Notes under the pieces: model-generated
What the model saw: only the letters and a program-made list of their open reading frames with translations
What the model was told of the DNA's origin: nothing
Database searches by the model: none
Translations under genes and position numbers: made by a program
Part shown: piece after piece, positions 1 through 6,030 of the stretch
Layout: each line of letters begins with the position of its first letter
How positions within the stretch are numbered: the first letter of the stretch is position 1
Assembly (NCBI GenBank): GCA_964542435.1
Contig: CAZIVE010000138.1
Location: 1 to 6,775 of the forward strand
DNA length: 6,775 bases
Direction: 5' to 3'
Origin: CAZIVE01 sp964542435
Lineage (GTDB): Bacteria > Bacteroidota > Bacteroidia > Bacteroidales > Tannerellaceae

Positions 1-242
1 AATTTAGGGGTCGAGATTGTCATAAAGTGACCGCAGAGTCATGATTTGGCCTTCGGAATCGGAACTTGTTCCTCATAAAGTTGCAATTTATGCCGGATGT
101 TATCAACTCAAGTCGTATAGGATTGAGATCTTTCGGTGCGTCTATTTGTTCCCATGATACATTTCTGTTACGAATTTGCCTCACTTGATTCTGTTCTCCT
201 CCATTTTCATTATCTTCGCTGATGAATCCAAACAAACATGGT
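1..242. other. Upstream region without a convincing gene
   Basis: No complete gene is supported here. The first plus-strand frame is open from the window edge and stops at 28-30 (TGA). It could be the last nine codons of an upstream gene, but that is too short to judge. A 9-bp direct repeat, TCATAAAGT, occurs at 20-28 and 73-81, and a small palindrome GGAAC-TT-GTTCC lies at 61-72. Near-matches to the Bacteroidetes -7 box TAnnTTTG occur at 158-165 and 211-218, but neither has a -33 TTG at the usual 19-21 bp spacing. The operon promoter therefore cannot be placed with confidence. Confidence 0.4.
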
Positions 243-2693
243 ATGAAGATAAAACATATTCTATCGCTGGTTGCAGTGACGATACTTTTATTCAGTTCCA
301 CTCTTTCGTCACAGACGGCGGAGCCGGTGACACTTCCCAATGGCTGGAAACTTACACCCGCGGGAAAGCAGTTTCCATTGGGCGATCTTCCTCTGAACAT
401 GGCAGTCTCGCCCAACAAGAAATGGCTGGCCGTGACCAATAACGGCTACGGTCGTCAATGTGTACAGCTTTTCGATACCAAACGCCAGGTGATGACCTCC
501 GATGTCACCATCCCGATGAGCTGGTACGGTCTCTGCTTTTCTCCAGACAACAAACGGCTGTACGTCTCCGGTGGTAATGAAAACAAGATTCGCATCTATA
601 CGGTCAGTACTATCGGCAAGCTGGCGCAGACGGATAGTATCGTGATGGATAAGCCCTGGCCCGTGAAGGTTTCTCCTACGGGCATCGCCCTTTCCGGAAA
701 ATACAGGCAGCTTTTTGTCTCGACACGTAATAACGACAGTTTTTATATCTATGATCTCGCCGACCATCATCTCATTCGCAAGGAGGCACTGGGCGGAGAA
801 GGTTACGACGTGCTCCTTTCGAAGGATCAACAACTGGTCTATGTCTCCTGCTGGAGCTGTGGGCGCGTGAGAGTCTGGAACGTCGATCATCAGCAGTGGG
901 AAAAGGATATTCCTGTGGGCAGCCATCCCAATGAGATGTGTCTCGACAAGAAAGGCGAAAGGCTGTTCGTAGCCAATGCCGACGATAATACGGTGTCTGT
1001 CGTCAACCTGAAAAGCGGTGAAGTGGAGGAGACCTTGAATGCGGCTCCTTTCCAAAGTACATTGTCGGGTAGTACGACCAATGGACTGGCTGTAACGCCC
1101 AACGGCAAAACGCTGGCCATCGCCAACGCCGACAACAACTGCCTCACGCTTTTCGATATCTCCAAAGCCAAAGAGAGCCGTGCCCTCGGCTTTATCCCGA
1201 CGGGTTGGTATCCGACCAATGTGAAATGCCTCGGTAACCATTTCTGGGTAACGAACGGTAAGGGCCTGAAATCTGCACCCAATCCATTTGGACCGGAACC
1301 GGTCGATGTGGATGAGAATTTCGGGCATCACACAGGTGACATGAACAAGAAGCAGGGCGTGGAATATATTGCAGGACTGTTTCTCGGTGCTCTATCCGTC
1401 ATCGATCAGCCTAACGACGCCATGTTGAAGCATTATACCGATCAGGTTTATAAGAATACGCCTTATCAGAAAACGTCTGAATCTGTAGCCGAAAGCGAAC
1501 CCGGCAATCCGATACCAGGCAAACTGGGCGAGACGAGTCCAATCAAGCATGTGTTCTATATCATCAAGGAAAACCGCACCTACGATCAGGTTCTCGGAGA
1601 TATGAAAGAGGGCAACGGCGATTCATCGCTGGTGCTGTTCGGCGAAAAGGTGACGCCCAATCTCCACAACATTGCTCGTCAGTTCGTTCTTCTTGACAAT
1701 TTCTATGTTAATGCCGAAGTGAGCTGCGACGGTCACAACTGGACCATGGGTGCTTATGCCAATGACTATCTGGAGAAGACCTGGCCAACCTATTATAGCG
1801 ACCGTGGCGATTTCTATTCAGGTGAAGGCGGACATCCGATGGGCAACAATAAGAACGGCTTCTTTTGGGACGCCTGCAAGAGGGCGGGCGTGACATTCCG
1901 TTCCTACGGCGAGTTTCTCGAGCGGAATAGCAAGCGCGTCATTCGCCCCACGATTCCTGTACTGGCAGATCATTTCTGTACCAACTTCGAACCCTGGGAT
2001 CTGAAGGTACGTGACACAACCCGATTTACCCAATGGAAAGCAGACTTCGATTCACTGATGCTCATCAATGCCGTCCCACAGTTCAGCACCGTACGATTGG
2101 GCAGTGACCATACAGAGGGAATGTCGTTGGGCTGCATGACACCTTATGCACATGCTGCAGACAATGACCTGGCCGTCGGTCTTTTCATCGACTATCTCAG
2201 CCATACGCCCATTTGGAAGGAATCTGTTGTCTTCGTCATCGAAGACGATGCACAGAACGGCTCAGACCATGTGGATGCACACCGCAGTACAGCTTACGTT
2301 GCCGGTGGATTTGTCAAACGAGGCTTTGTGGATCATACGCCTTACACGACGACCTCCATGCTTCGCACGATGGAGCTGATCCTCGGCGTCAAGCCTATGT
2401 CGCAGTATGATGCCAGTGCCCGTTCTATGTGGCGATGCTTCTCGAATACACCGGATCTGACGCCTTATCATTGCCTTCCTGCGAATATTTCCCTCGATGA
2501 TATCAATCAGAAGCAGGATAAATGGCAGGCCATGTGCGAAGGTTATGATTTCACGAAGGAAGACAATGTTCCCGATGTGGAATTCAATCAAGTTCTCTGG
2601 CATGGACTGAAGGGCGACAGTGTCCAGTATCCGCCCATCCATCGTTCGGCATTCCTTACCTATTCCATAGATGATGATGACGATGATGATTGA
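243..2693 (+). CDS. Bifunctional YncE-like beta-propeller / alkaline-phosphatase-superfamily phosphoesterase, exported
   Basis: This is a predicted secreted two-domain protein of 816 aa. An ATG at 222 would add seven residues. The ATG at 243 is preferred because it starts a clean signal peptide (MKIKHILSLVAVTILLFSS, cleavage near residues 22-26, no lipobox Cys). The N-terminal half is a YncE/YVTN-type propeller. Blade strands recur every 40-50 residues near 53, 104, 155, 197, 239, 289 and 333 (for example KRLYVSG, ERLFVANADDNTVSVVNL), which suggests seven blades. From about residue 430 a phosphoesterase domain follows. It has the motif ENRTYD at 443-448, where Thr446 is the likely nucleophile, as Ser/Thr is at the same place in PLC/AcpA relatives. 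Further likely metal ligands are D622-H623 in DHTEG and E667-D668-D669 with D675-H676 and D678-H680. The fusion is a known Bacteroidetes architecture, but its substrate is not known to me; a phosphoester is inferred. The protein ends in seven aspartates. It is the first gene of a likely operon and its stop overlaps the sulfatase start. Confidence 0.88.
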   Translation: MKIKHILSLVAVTILLFSSTLSSQTAEPVTLPNGWKLTPAGKQFPLGDLPLNMAVSPNKKWLAVTNNGYGRQCVQLFDTKRQVMTSDVTIPMSWYGLCFSPDNKRLYVSGGNENKIRIYTVSTIGKLAQTDSIVMDKPWPVKVSPTGIALSGKYRQLFVSTRNNDSFYIYDLADHHLIRKEALGGEGYDVLLSKDQQLVYVSCWSCGRVRVWNVDHQQWEKDIPVGSHPNEMCLDKKGERLFVANADDNTVSVVNLKSGEVEETLNAAPFQSTLSGSTTNGLAVTPNGKTLAIANADNNCLTLFDISKAKESRALGFIPTGWYPTNVKCLGNHFWVTNGKGLKSAPNPFGPEPVDVDENFGHHTGDMNKKQGVEYIAGLFLGALSVIDQPNDAMLKHYTDQVYKNTPYQKTSESVAESEPGNPIPGKLGETSPIKHVFYIIKENRTYDQVLGDMKEGNGDSSLVLFGEKVTPNLHNIARQFVLLDNFYVNAEVSCDGHNWTMGAYANDYLEKTWPTYYSDRGDFYSGEGGHPMGNNKNGFFWDACKRAGVTFRSYGEFLERNSKRVIRPTIPVLADHFCTNFEPWDLKVRDTTRFTQWKADFDSLMLINAVPQFSTVRLGSDHTEGMSLGCMTPYAHAADNDLAVGLFIDYLSHTPIWKESVVFVIEDDAQNGSDHVDAHRSTAYVAGGFVKRGFVDHTPYTTTSMLRTMELILGVKPMSQYDASARSMWRCFSNTPDLTPYHCLPANISLDDINQKQDKWQAMCEGYDFTKEDNVPDVEFNQVLWHGLKGDSVQYPPIHRSAFLTYSIDDDDDDD
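2670..2690 (+). repeat. GAT-type trinucleotide tract spanning a gene overlap
   Basis: Seven tandem triplets (six GAT and one GAC) close the propeller-phosphoesterase gene as poly-Asp just before its TGA at 2691-2693. Read one base later, the same tract gives the sulfatase a series of start codons: ATG at 2671, 2674, 2677, 2683 and 2686. Gain or loss of a triplet keeps both frames intact. It would change only the Asp-tail length and the number of start codons. The overlap suggests translational coupling, which is inferred. Confidence 0.85.
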
Positions 2694-4137
2694 CAGGAAG
2701 CGCCCCCTCTTATCCATATTGGCCGGTCTGCTCGCTGCACCGCTGGTGTTTGCTCAACGTCCCAACATCGTTTTCATTCTGGCAGACGATCTCGGCTATG
2801 GCGACTTGAGCTGTTACGGACAGGAGAAGTTTGATACGCCCAATATCGACAAGCTGGCCCAATCCGGCATGCGCTTCACGCAATGCTATTCGGGTACGAC
2901 GGTCAGTGCTCCTTCTCGCAGTTGTCTTCTGACGGGGACGCACAGCGGACATACGCCGGTCAGAGGCAATCTCGAACTCAATCCCGAAGGACAGTTCCCG
3001 CTTCCAGCCGATGCACGCACCATCTTCCAGGTGATGAAGGAAGCCGGATACAAGACTTCCGCCTTCGGCAAATGGGGCTTGGGTTATATCGGCACTACCG
3101 GCGATCCTGCTAAGCAGGGTTGTGAGACCTTTTTCGGATACAACTGTCAGTTGCTGGCGCATAGCTATTATCCCGATCATCTTTGGAACAACGATCAACG
3201 CGTGGAGCTGGAGGACAATGTGCTTTCCGTGCAATACGGTAAAGGAACCTATTCCGCTGATCTGATTCATCAGAAAGCGTTGGACTATCTCGACCGGATG
3301 AACCCGGGCGAACCCTTCTTTCTCTGGTATCCGACAACCATTCCGCATGCTGAACTGATTGTTCCGGAAGACAGCATTATTCAGAAGTTTCGTGGACATT
3401 TCCCTGAGACGGCCTATAAGGGTGTGGAGCCTGGTAACGAGTTTTTTCGCAAAGGCGGCTACTGTACGCAACTCTATCCGCATGCCACCTTTGCAGCCAT
3501 GATTACCCGTCTCGATGTTTACGTGGGTCAGCTTGTGCAGAAACTGAAGGAAAAGGGCCTGTATGAAAACACCATCATCATCTTTGCCAGCGATAATGGT
3601 CCGCACCGCGAAGGTGGAGCCGATCCGGATTTTTTCAATAGCAACGGTATCTATCGTGGATACAAACGTGACCTTTATGAAGGCGGTATTCGCGTTCCGA
3701 TGATTATCTCGTGGCCTGGACATATCCAAAGCGGGACGGAAACAGACTTTATGTGCTCCTTTTGGGATATCCTTCCGACATTCGAAGAGGTAATTCATCC
3801 TGCTGCTAAACAGAAAGAGATGGATGGCGTCAGTCTGTTGCCTTTGCTGGAGAATCGCAAGGGCCAGAAGATGCACGATTTCCTCTACTTCGAGTTTCAG
3901 GAAATGGGAGGAAGACAAGCCGTCCGTAAAGGTCCTTGGAAACTGGTCCACATGAATCTTCGAAGTGATCATCCCTTTTACGAGCTTTATAATCTCGCGT
4001 CCGATCCTTCCGAGAAGCACAATCTTCTTTCCGAGAATCCGGAGAAGGTAGCCGAACTGAAGCAGATCATGCAGCGAGAACATCGTCCTGATCCCAATTG
4101 GCCGCTCTTCCCGGAAGAGGGAGCTCAGAAGGAGTGA
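2671..4137 (+). CDS. Exported serine-type sulfatase (sulfatase family S1)
   Basis: Predicted to hydrolyse sulfate esters, probably on a sugar, in the periplasm or outside the cell. From the first ATG it is 488 aa; in-frame ATGs up to 2686 are equally possible and shift numbering by at most five. The signal peptide is RKRPLLSILAGLLAAPLVFA, cleaved before Q29. The mature protein opens with the sulfatase hallmark PNIVFILADDLGYGDLS, in which D39-D40 are calcium ligands. The signature SAPSRSCLLTG begins at Ser79, the residue converted to formylglycine. A serine here (codon AGT at 2905-2907) implies maturation by a radical-SAM anaerobic sulfatase-maturating enzyme, not encoded in this window. Other expected active-site residues are R83, K134 in FGKWGLG, H226 in PHAE, D308-N309 and K332. 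The C-terminal part (WKLVHMN, YELYNLASDPSEKHNL) is the usual small sulfatase domain. The position between a phosphoesterase and a GH27 enzyme points to a decorated glycan. The sulfation position cannot be read from sequence alone. Confidence 0.93.
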   Translation: MMMTMMIDRKRPLLSILAGLLAAPLVFAQRPNIVFILADDLGYGDLSCYGQEKFDTPNIDKLAQSGMRFTQCYSGTTVSAPSRSCLLTGTHSGHTPVRGNLELNPEGQFPLPADARTIFQVMKEAGYKTSAFGKWGLGYIGTTGDPAKQGCETFFGYNCQLLAHSYYPDHLWNNDQRVELEDNVLSVQYGKGTYSADLIHQKALDYLDRMNPGEPFFLWYPTTIPHAELIVPEDSIIQKFRGHFPETAYKGVEPGNEFFRKGGYCTQLYPHATFAAMITRLDVYVGQLVQKLKEKGLYENTIIIFASDNGPHREGGADPDFFNSNGIYRGYKRDLYEGGIRVPMIISWPGHIQSGTETDFMCSFWDILPTFEEVIHPAAKQKEMDGVSLLPLLENRKGQKMHDFLYFEFQEMGGRQAVRKGPWKLVHMNLRSDHPFYELYNLASDPSEKHNLLSENPEKVAELKQIMQREHRPDPNWPLFPEEGAQKE

Positions 4138-4141
4138 TGGA

Positions 4142-4165
4142 ATGAAGATATTTTGCAACCGATAA
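4142..4165 (+). other. Possible seven-codon leader ORF between sulfatase and GH27 genes
   Basis: The 39-bp gap holds ATG...TAA encoding MKIFCNR. It is preceded at 4129-4134 by AAGGAG, a Shine-Dalgarno-like string overlapping the end of the sulfatase gene, seven bases before this ATG. The next ATG, at 4177, begins the GH27 signal peptide. Ribosomes finishing this mini-ORF could reinitiate 11 bases downstream. It may also be chance, since Bacteroidetes genes rarely depend on Shine-Dalgarno pairing. Confidence 0.2.
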
Positions 4166-4176
4166 ATACGAACCGT

Positions 4177-5520
4177 ATGAAGAAGATAATTCTTGTATTA
4201 TTCACCTGCCTTTCCGTATTGATAAGTCTGTCGTTGCATGCACAGACGGATTTCCGTCAATGGGCAAAGACACCGCCGATGGGCTGGAACAGTTGGGACT
4301 GTTACGGTCCGACCGTTGTGGAGAGTGAAGTGAAAGCCAATGCCGATTACATGGCCAAGCATCTGAAACGCTTCGGATGGGAATATGTCGTGGTGGACAT
4401 TCGCTGGTTCGTACAGAATGACAAAGCCGGAGGCTACAATCAATCGGATCCGATATATACTATGGATGAGTATGGTCGTTACATTCCTGCCGTCAACCGT
4501 TTCCCGTCGTCTGCCAATGGAAAAGGATTTAAGCCGTTGGCGGATTATGTTCATAGCAAAGGTCTCAAGTTCGGTATTCACCTGATGCGCGGCGTACCGA
4601 AGCTTGCGGTCGAGAAACGATTGCCTGTGAAAGGAACGAACGTCACGGCGGATCAGATCTACAGTCCCGAACAGCAATGTGAATGGCTGAAGGATAATTT
4701 TACGGTGGTGGCCGGAAAGCCGGGCGCTCAGGAATATTACAATTCGCTTTTCGAACTCTATGCCTCATGGAATGTGGATTTCGTGAAGATTGATGATCTT
4801 TCGCGTCCGTATCATCAGGACGAAATCGAGATGATTCGAAAGGCCATCGACCGTTGCGGACGAACCATTGTGCTGAGTACTTCTCCTGGTGAGACACCGA
4901 TTGAAAAGGCTGATCATGTTCGGACGCATGCCAACATGTGGCGCATGGTGGATGATGTCTGGGACACTTGGCCACACATCACGCATCTGATGAATATCTG
5001 CCAGAAATGGTATTCCTATATCTCGCCGACTTGGCCCGACTGCGACATGATTCCTTTGGGACGCATCTCTATTCGCGGTGAACGAGGAGAAGATCGTATG
5101 ACACGGCTGACCAAAAATGAACAATATTCGTTGATGACGTTATTCACCATCTTCCGCTCTCCCCTGATGTTCGGTGGTGATTTGCCCAGTAACGATGCAT
5201 TTACCCTTTCTTTGCTGACCAATAAATCGGTCTTGCAGATGCACCGTGAAGGCTCTGAAGTCCGTCAGCTTTTTCAGAAGGATGGTCGCGTAGCCATTAC
5301 TTCTAAAAACTCTAAGTCAGGTGCAGTCTATTTGGCTTTGTTCAATATTTCTGATGAGGAGGGACAACTCGATATCAACGTAGATTTGAATGATTTGAAT
5401 CTGGGTGATAAGAATGTGGCTGTCACTGATCTTTGGAGTGGCAGGAAGGTCGGTCATTTTAAAGAAAACTTTCATCAGAAGCTGGCAAAGCATTCCTGCG
5501 GACTTTACCTTTTGAAGTAA
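4177..5520 (+). CDS. Exported GH27 glycosidase (alpha-galactosidase / beta-L-arabinopyranosidase type)
   Basis: A 447-aa retaining glycosidase of family GH27, predicted to release terminal alpha-D-galactose or beta-L-arabinopyranose. The ATG at 4177 is chosen because it starts a signal peptide (MKKIILVLFTCLSVL..., cleavage SLHA|Q23). An in-frame TTG at 4153 would add eight residues that do not look like a signal peptide. The (beta/alpha)8 barrel starts with TPPMGWNSWDCYG at 32-44. The likely nucleophile is D206 in FVKIDD, matching LKYDNC of the family. The likely acid/base is D260 in WRMVDDVWDTW, matching WRxxGDIxDxW. FRSPLMFGGDL is the usual late-barrel segment. From about residue 365 a small beta-sandwich C-terminal domain follows (VYLALFNISD to GLYLLK). 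The substrate-binding Asp-Asp motif of alpha-galactosidases (DDCW) reads D74-I75-R76-W77 here; loss of the second Asp removes the usual O6 contact and makes plain alpha-galactosidase activity less certain. It is third in the operon-like run. Confidence 0.88.
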   Translation: MKKIILVLFTCLSVLISLSLHAQTDFRQWAKTPPMGWNSWDCYGPTVVESEVKANADYMAKHLKRFGWEYVVVDIRWFVQNDKAGGYNQSDPIYTMDEYGRYIPAVNRFPSSANGKGFKPLADYVHSKGLKFGIHLMRGVPKLAVEKRLPVKGTNVTADQIYSPEQQCEWLKDNFTVVAGKPGAQEYYNSLFELYASWNVDFVKIDDLSRPYHQDEIEMIRKAIDRCGRTIVLSTSPGETPIEKADHVRTHANMWRMVDDVWDTWPHITHLMNICQKWYSYISPTWPDCDMIPLGRISIRGERGEDRMTRLTKNEQYSLMTLFTIFRSPLMFGGDLPSNDAFTLSLLTNKSVLQMHREGSEVRQLFQKDGRVAITSKNSKSGAVYLALFNISDEEGQLDINVDLNDLNLGDKNVAVTDLWSGRKVGHFKENFHQKLAKHSCGLYLLK

Positions 5521-5524
5521 AAGG

Positions 5525-5863
5525 TTAGGCTTTGATGCTCTCTTTCGGCTGGTTTTCCAACGCCCAGTTGATAAGCGCTTGCATGAGCGGCATGAGACTT
5601 CGACCTTTATCTGTCAGATTATATTCCACGCGGGGTGGTACTTCGGGAAAGACCGTTCGTTCGATCATTCCATCTATCTCAAGTTGCCGGAGTGTCACAG
5701 TTAACATGCGTTGAGAAATATCACCTATAGTGCGTTGCAAATCTCCGAAACGTAAAGTACCGTTGGCATACAGTGTGACTAAAACCAGGGTTGACCATTT
5801 GTTCCCTACGTGAGCCAGAAGGTCGCGAACAGGGCAAAATCCGATATGATGAAAGTTTTGCAT
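5525..5863 (-). CDS. HxlR-family winged-helix transcriptional regulator
   Basis: A 112-aa DNA-binding protein of the HxlR family (MarR-like winged helix), usual length. The conserved N-terminal C10-P-V-R...L-L..G-N-K-W23 segment is present. The helix-turn-helix spans roughly 37-66 (LRFGDLQRTIGDISQRMLTVTLRQLEIDGMI), and the wing contains RTVFPEVPPRVEYNLTDKG (69-87). C10 occupies the position of the redox-sensing cysteine of relatives such as YodB and HypR, which are repressors responding to electrophiles or disulfide stress; the same role here is inferred. The gene is divergent from the DJ-1/PfpI-like gene across 167 bp rich in inverted repeats, the classical layout of an autorepressor controlling its neighbour. 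Its stop lies only four bases from the convergent GH27 stop, with no terminator between them. A minus-strand -7-like TATCTTCT (5926-5933) has a TTG at 5957-5959, but the 23-bp spacing is too long to be convincing. Confidence 0.9.
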   Translation of the reverse strand: MQNFHHIGFCPVRDLLAHVGNKWSTLVLVTLYANGTLRFGDLQRTIGDISQRMLTVTLRQLEIDGMIERTVFPEVPPRVEYNLTDKGRSLMPLMQALINWALENQPKESIKA

Positions 5864-5898
5864 AAATTAACTTCGTGTACTGTTCTATAAATCAACAA

Positions 5899-5918
5899 TA
5901 GTTACATCGAGGTAACTA
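5899..5918. promoter_or_regulatory. Palindromic operator candidate for the HxlR regulator
   Basis: TAGTTAC-N6-GTAACTA is a perfect interrupted palindrome with 7-bp arms. It is centred about 45 bp upstream of the HxlR start codon on that gene's side of the intergenic region. Size and symmetry suit a dimeric winged-helix repressor. A short RNA hairpin is a less likely alternative. Confidence 0.5.
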
Positions 5919-5938
5919 ACTGATAAGAAGATAACCTA

Positions 5939-5969
5939 TTGTAAAAAAGCTTCTTCCAAGTTATCTTTG
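5939..5969 (+). promoter_or_regulatory. Bacteroidetes-type promoter for the DJ-1/PfpI-like gene
   Basis: A TTG (5939-5941) is followed after 20 bp by TATCTTTG (5962-5969), a full match to the Bacteroidetes -33/-7 consensus TTG-N19-21-TAnnTTTG. Transcription would begin a few bases after 5970, giving a 5' leader of about 50-55 nt. Arms of the inverted repeats overlap the -7 box and abut or overlap the -33 box, so a bound repressor would block the polymerase. No promoter of similar quality was found elsewhere in the window. Confidence 0.65.
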
Positions 5970-6030
5970 CTGCAAATGTAAGGAACTTACTAAAAATAAC
6001 TATTGTTTCATTCAAAAAAAATAAAGTATC

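Larger units (their letters stand above)
5894..6007. promoter_or_regulatory. 11-bp inverted repeat pair bracketing the divergent intergenic region
   Basis: AACAATAGTTA at 5894-5904 is the exact reverse complement of TAACTATTGTT at 5997-6007, with 92 bp between them. One copy is about 30 bp from the HxlR start codon and the other 23 bp from the DJ-1-like start codon. A near copy, TAACCTATTG, lies at 5932-5941 and another TAACTA at 5913-5918. A second perfect pair, AAGATAAC (5928-5935) and GTTATCTT (5960-5967), brackets the plus-strand promoter with centres 32 bp apart. The likely role is a set of operator half-sites for the HxlR regulator. The repeats are directly visible; binding is inferred. 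Confidence 0.55.

Noticed and set aside
1..30. Possible C-terminal end of an upstream plus-strand gene (NLGVEIVIK then stop)
   Set aside because: Nine codons open at the window edge are expected by chance, so this cannot be supported without upstream sequence.
158..218. -7-like boxes TACATTTC (158-165) and TATCTTCG (211-218) before the first gene
   Set aside because: Each misses one consensus base and neither has a TTG 19-21 bp upstream, so no promoter call is made.
20..439. A 139-codon minus-strand frame covering the upstream region and the start of the first gene
   Set aside because: About half of it is antisense to the signal peptide and first blade. The rest has no recognisable family, and no promoter or start signal was seen.
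309..1331. A 340-codon open frame on the minus strand, opposite the propeller region
   Set aside because: No domain or start context. The opposing frame encodes clear regular propeller repeats.
2710..4158. A 482-codon open frame on the minus strand, opposite the sulfatase gene
   Set aside because: Its extent mirrors the sulfatase gene, its translation shows no recognisable motif, and the plus-strand product has every sulfatase signature. It is a codon-bias shadow.
4153..4176. TTG at 4153 as start of the GH27 gene
   Set aside because: It adds QPINTNR ahead of a signal peptide that begins properly at the ATG at 4177.
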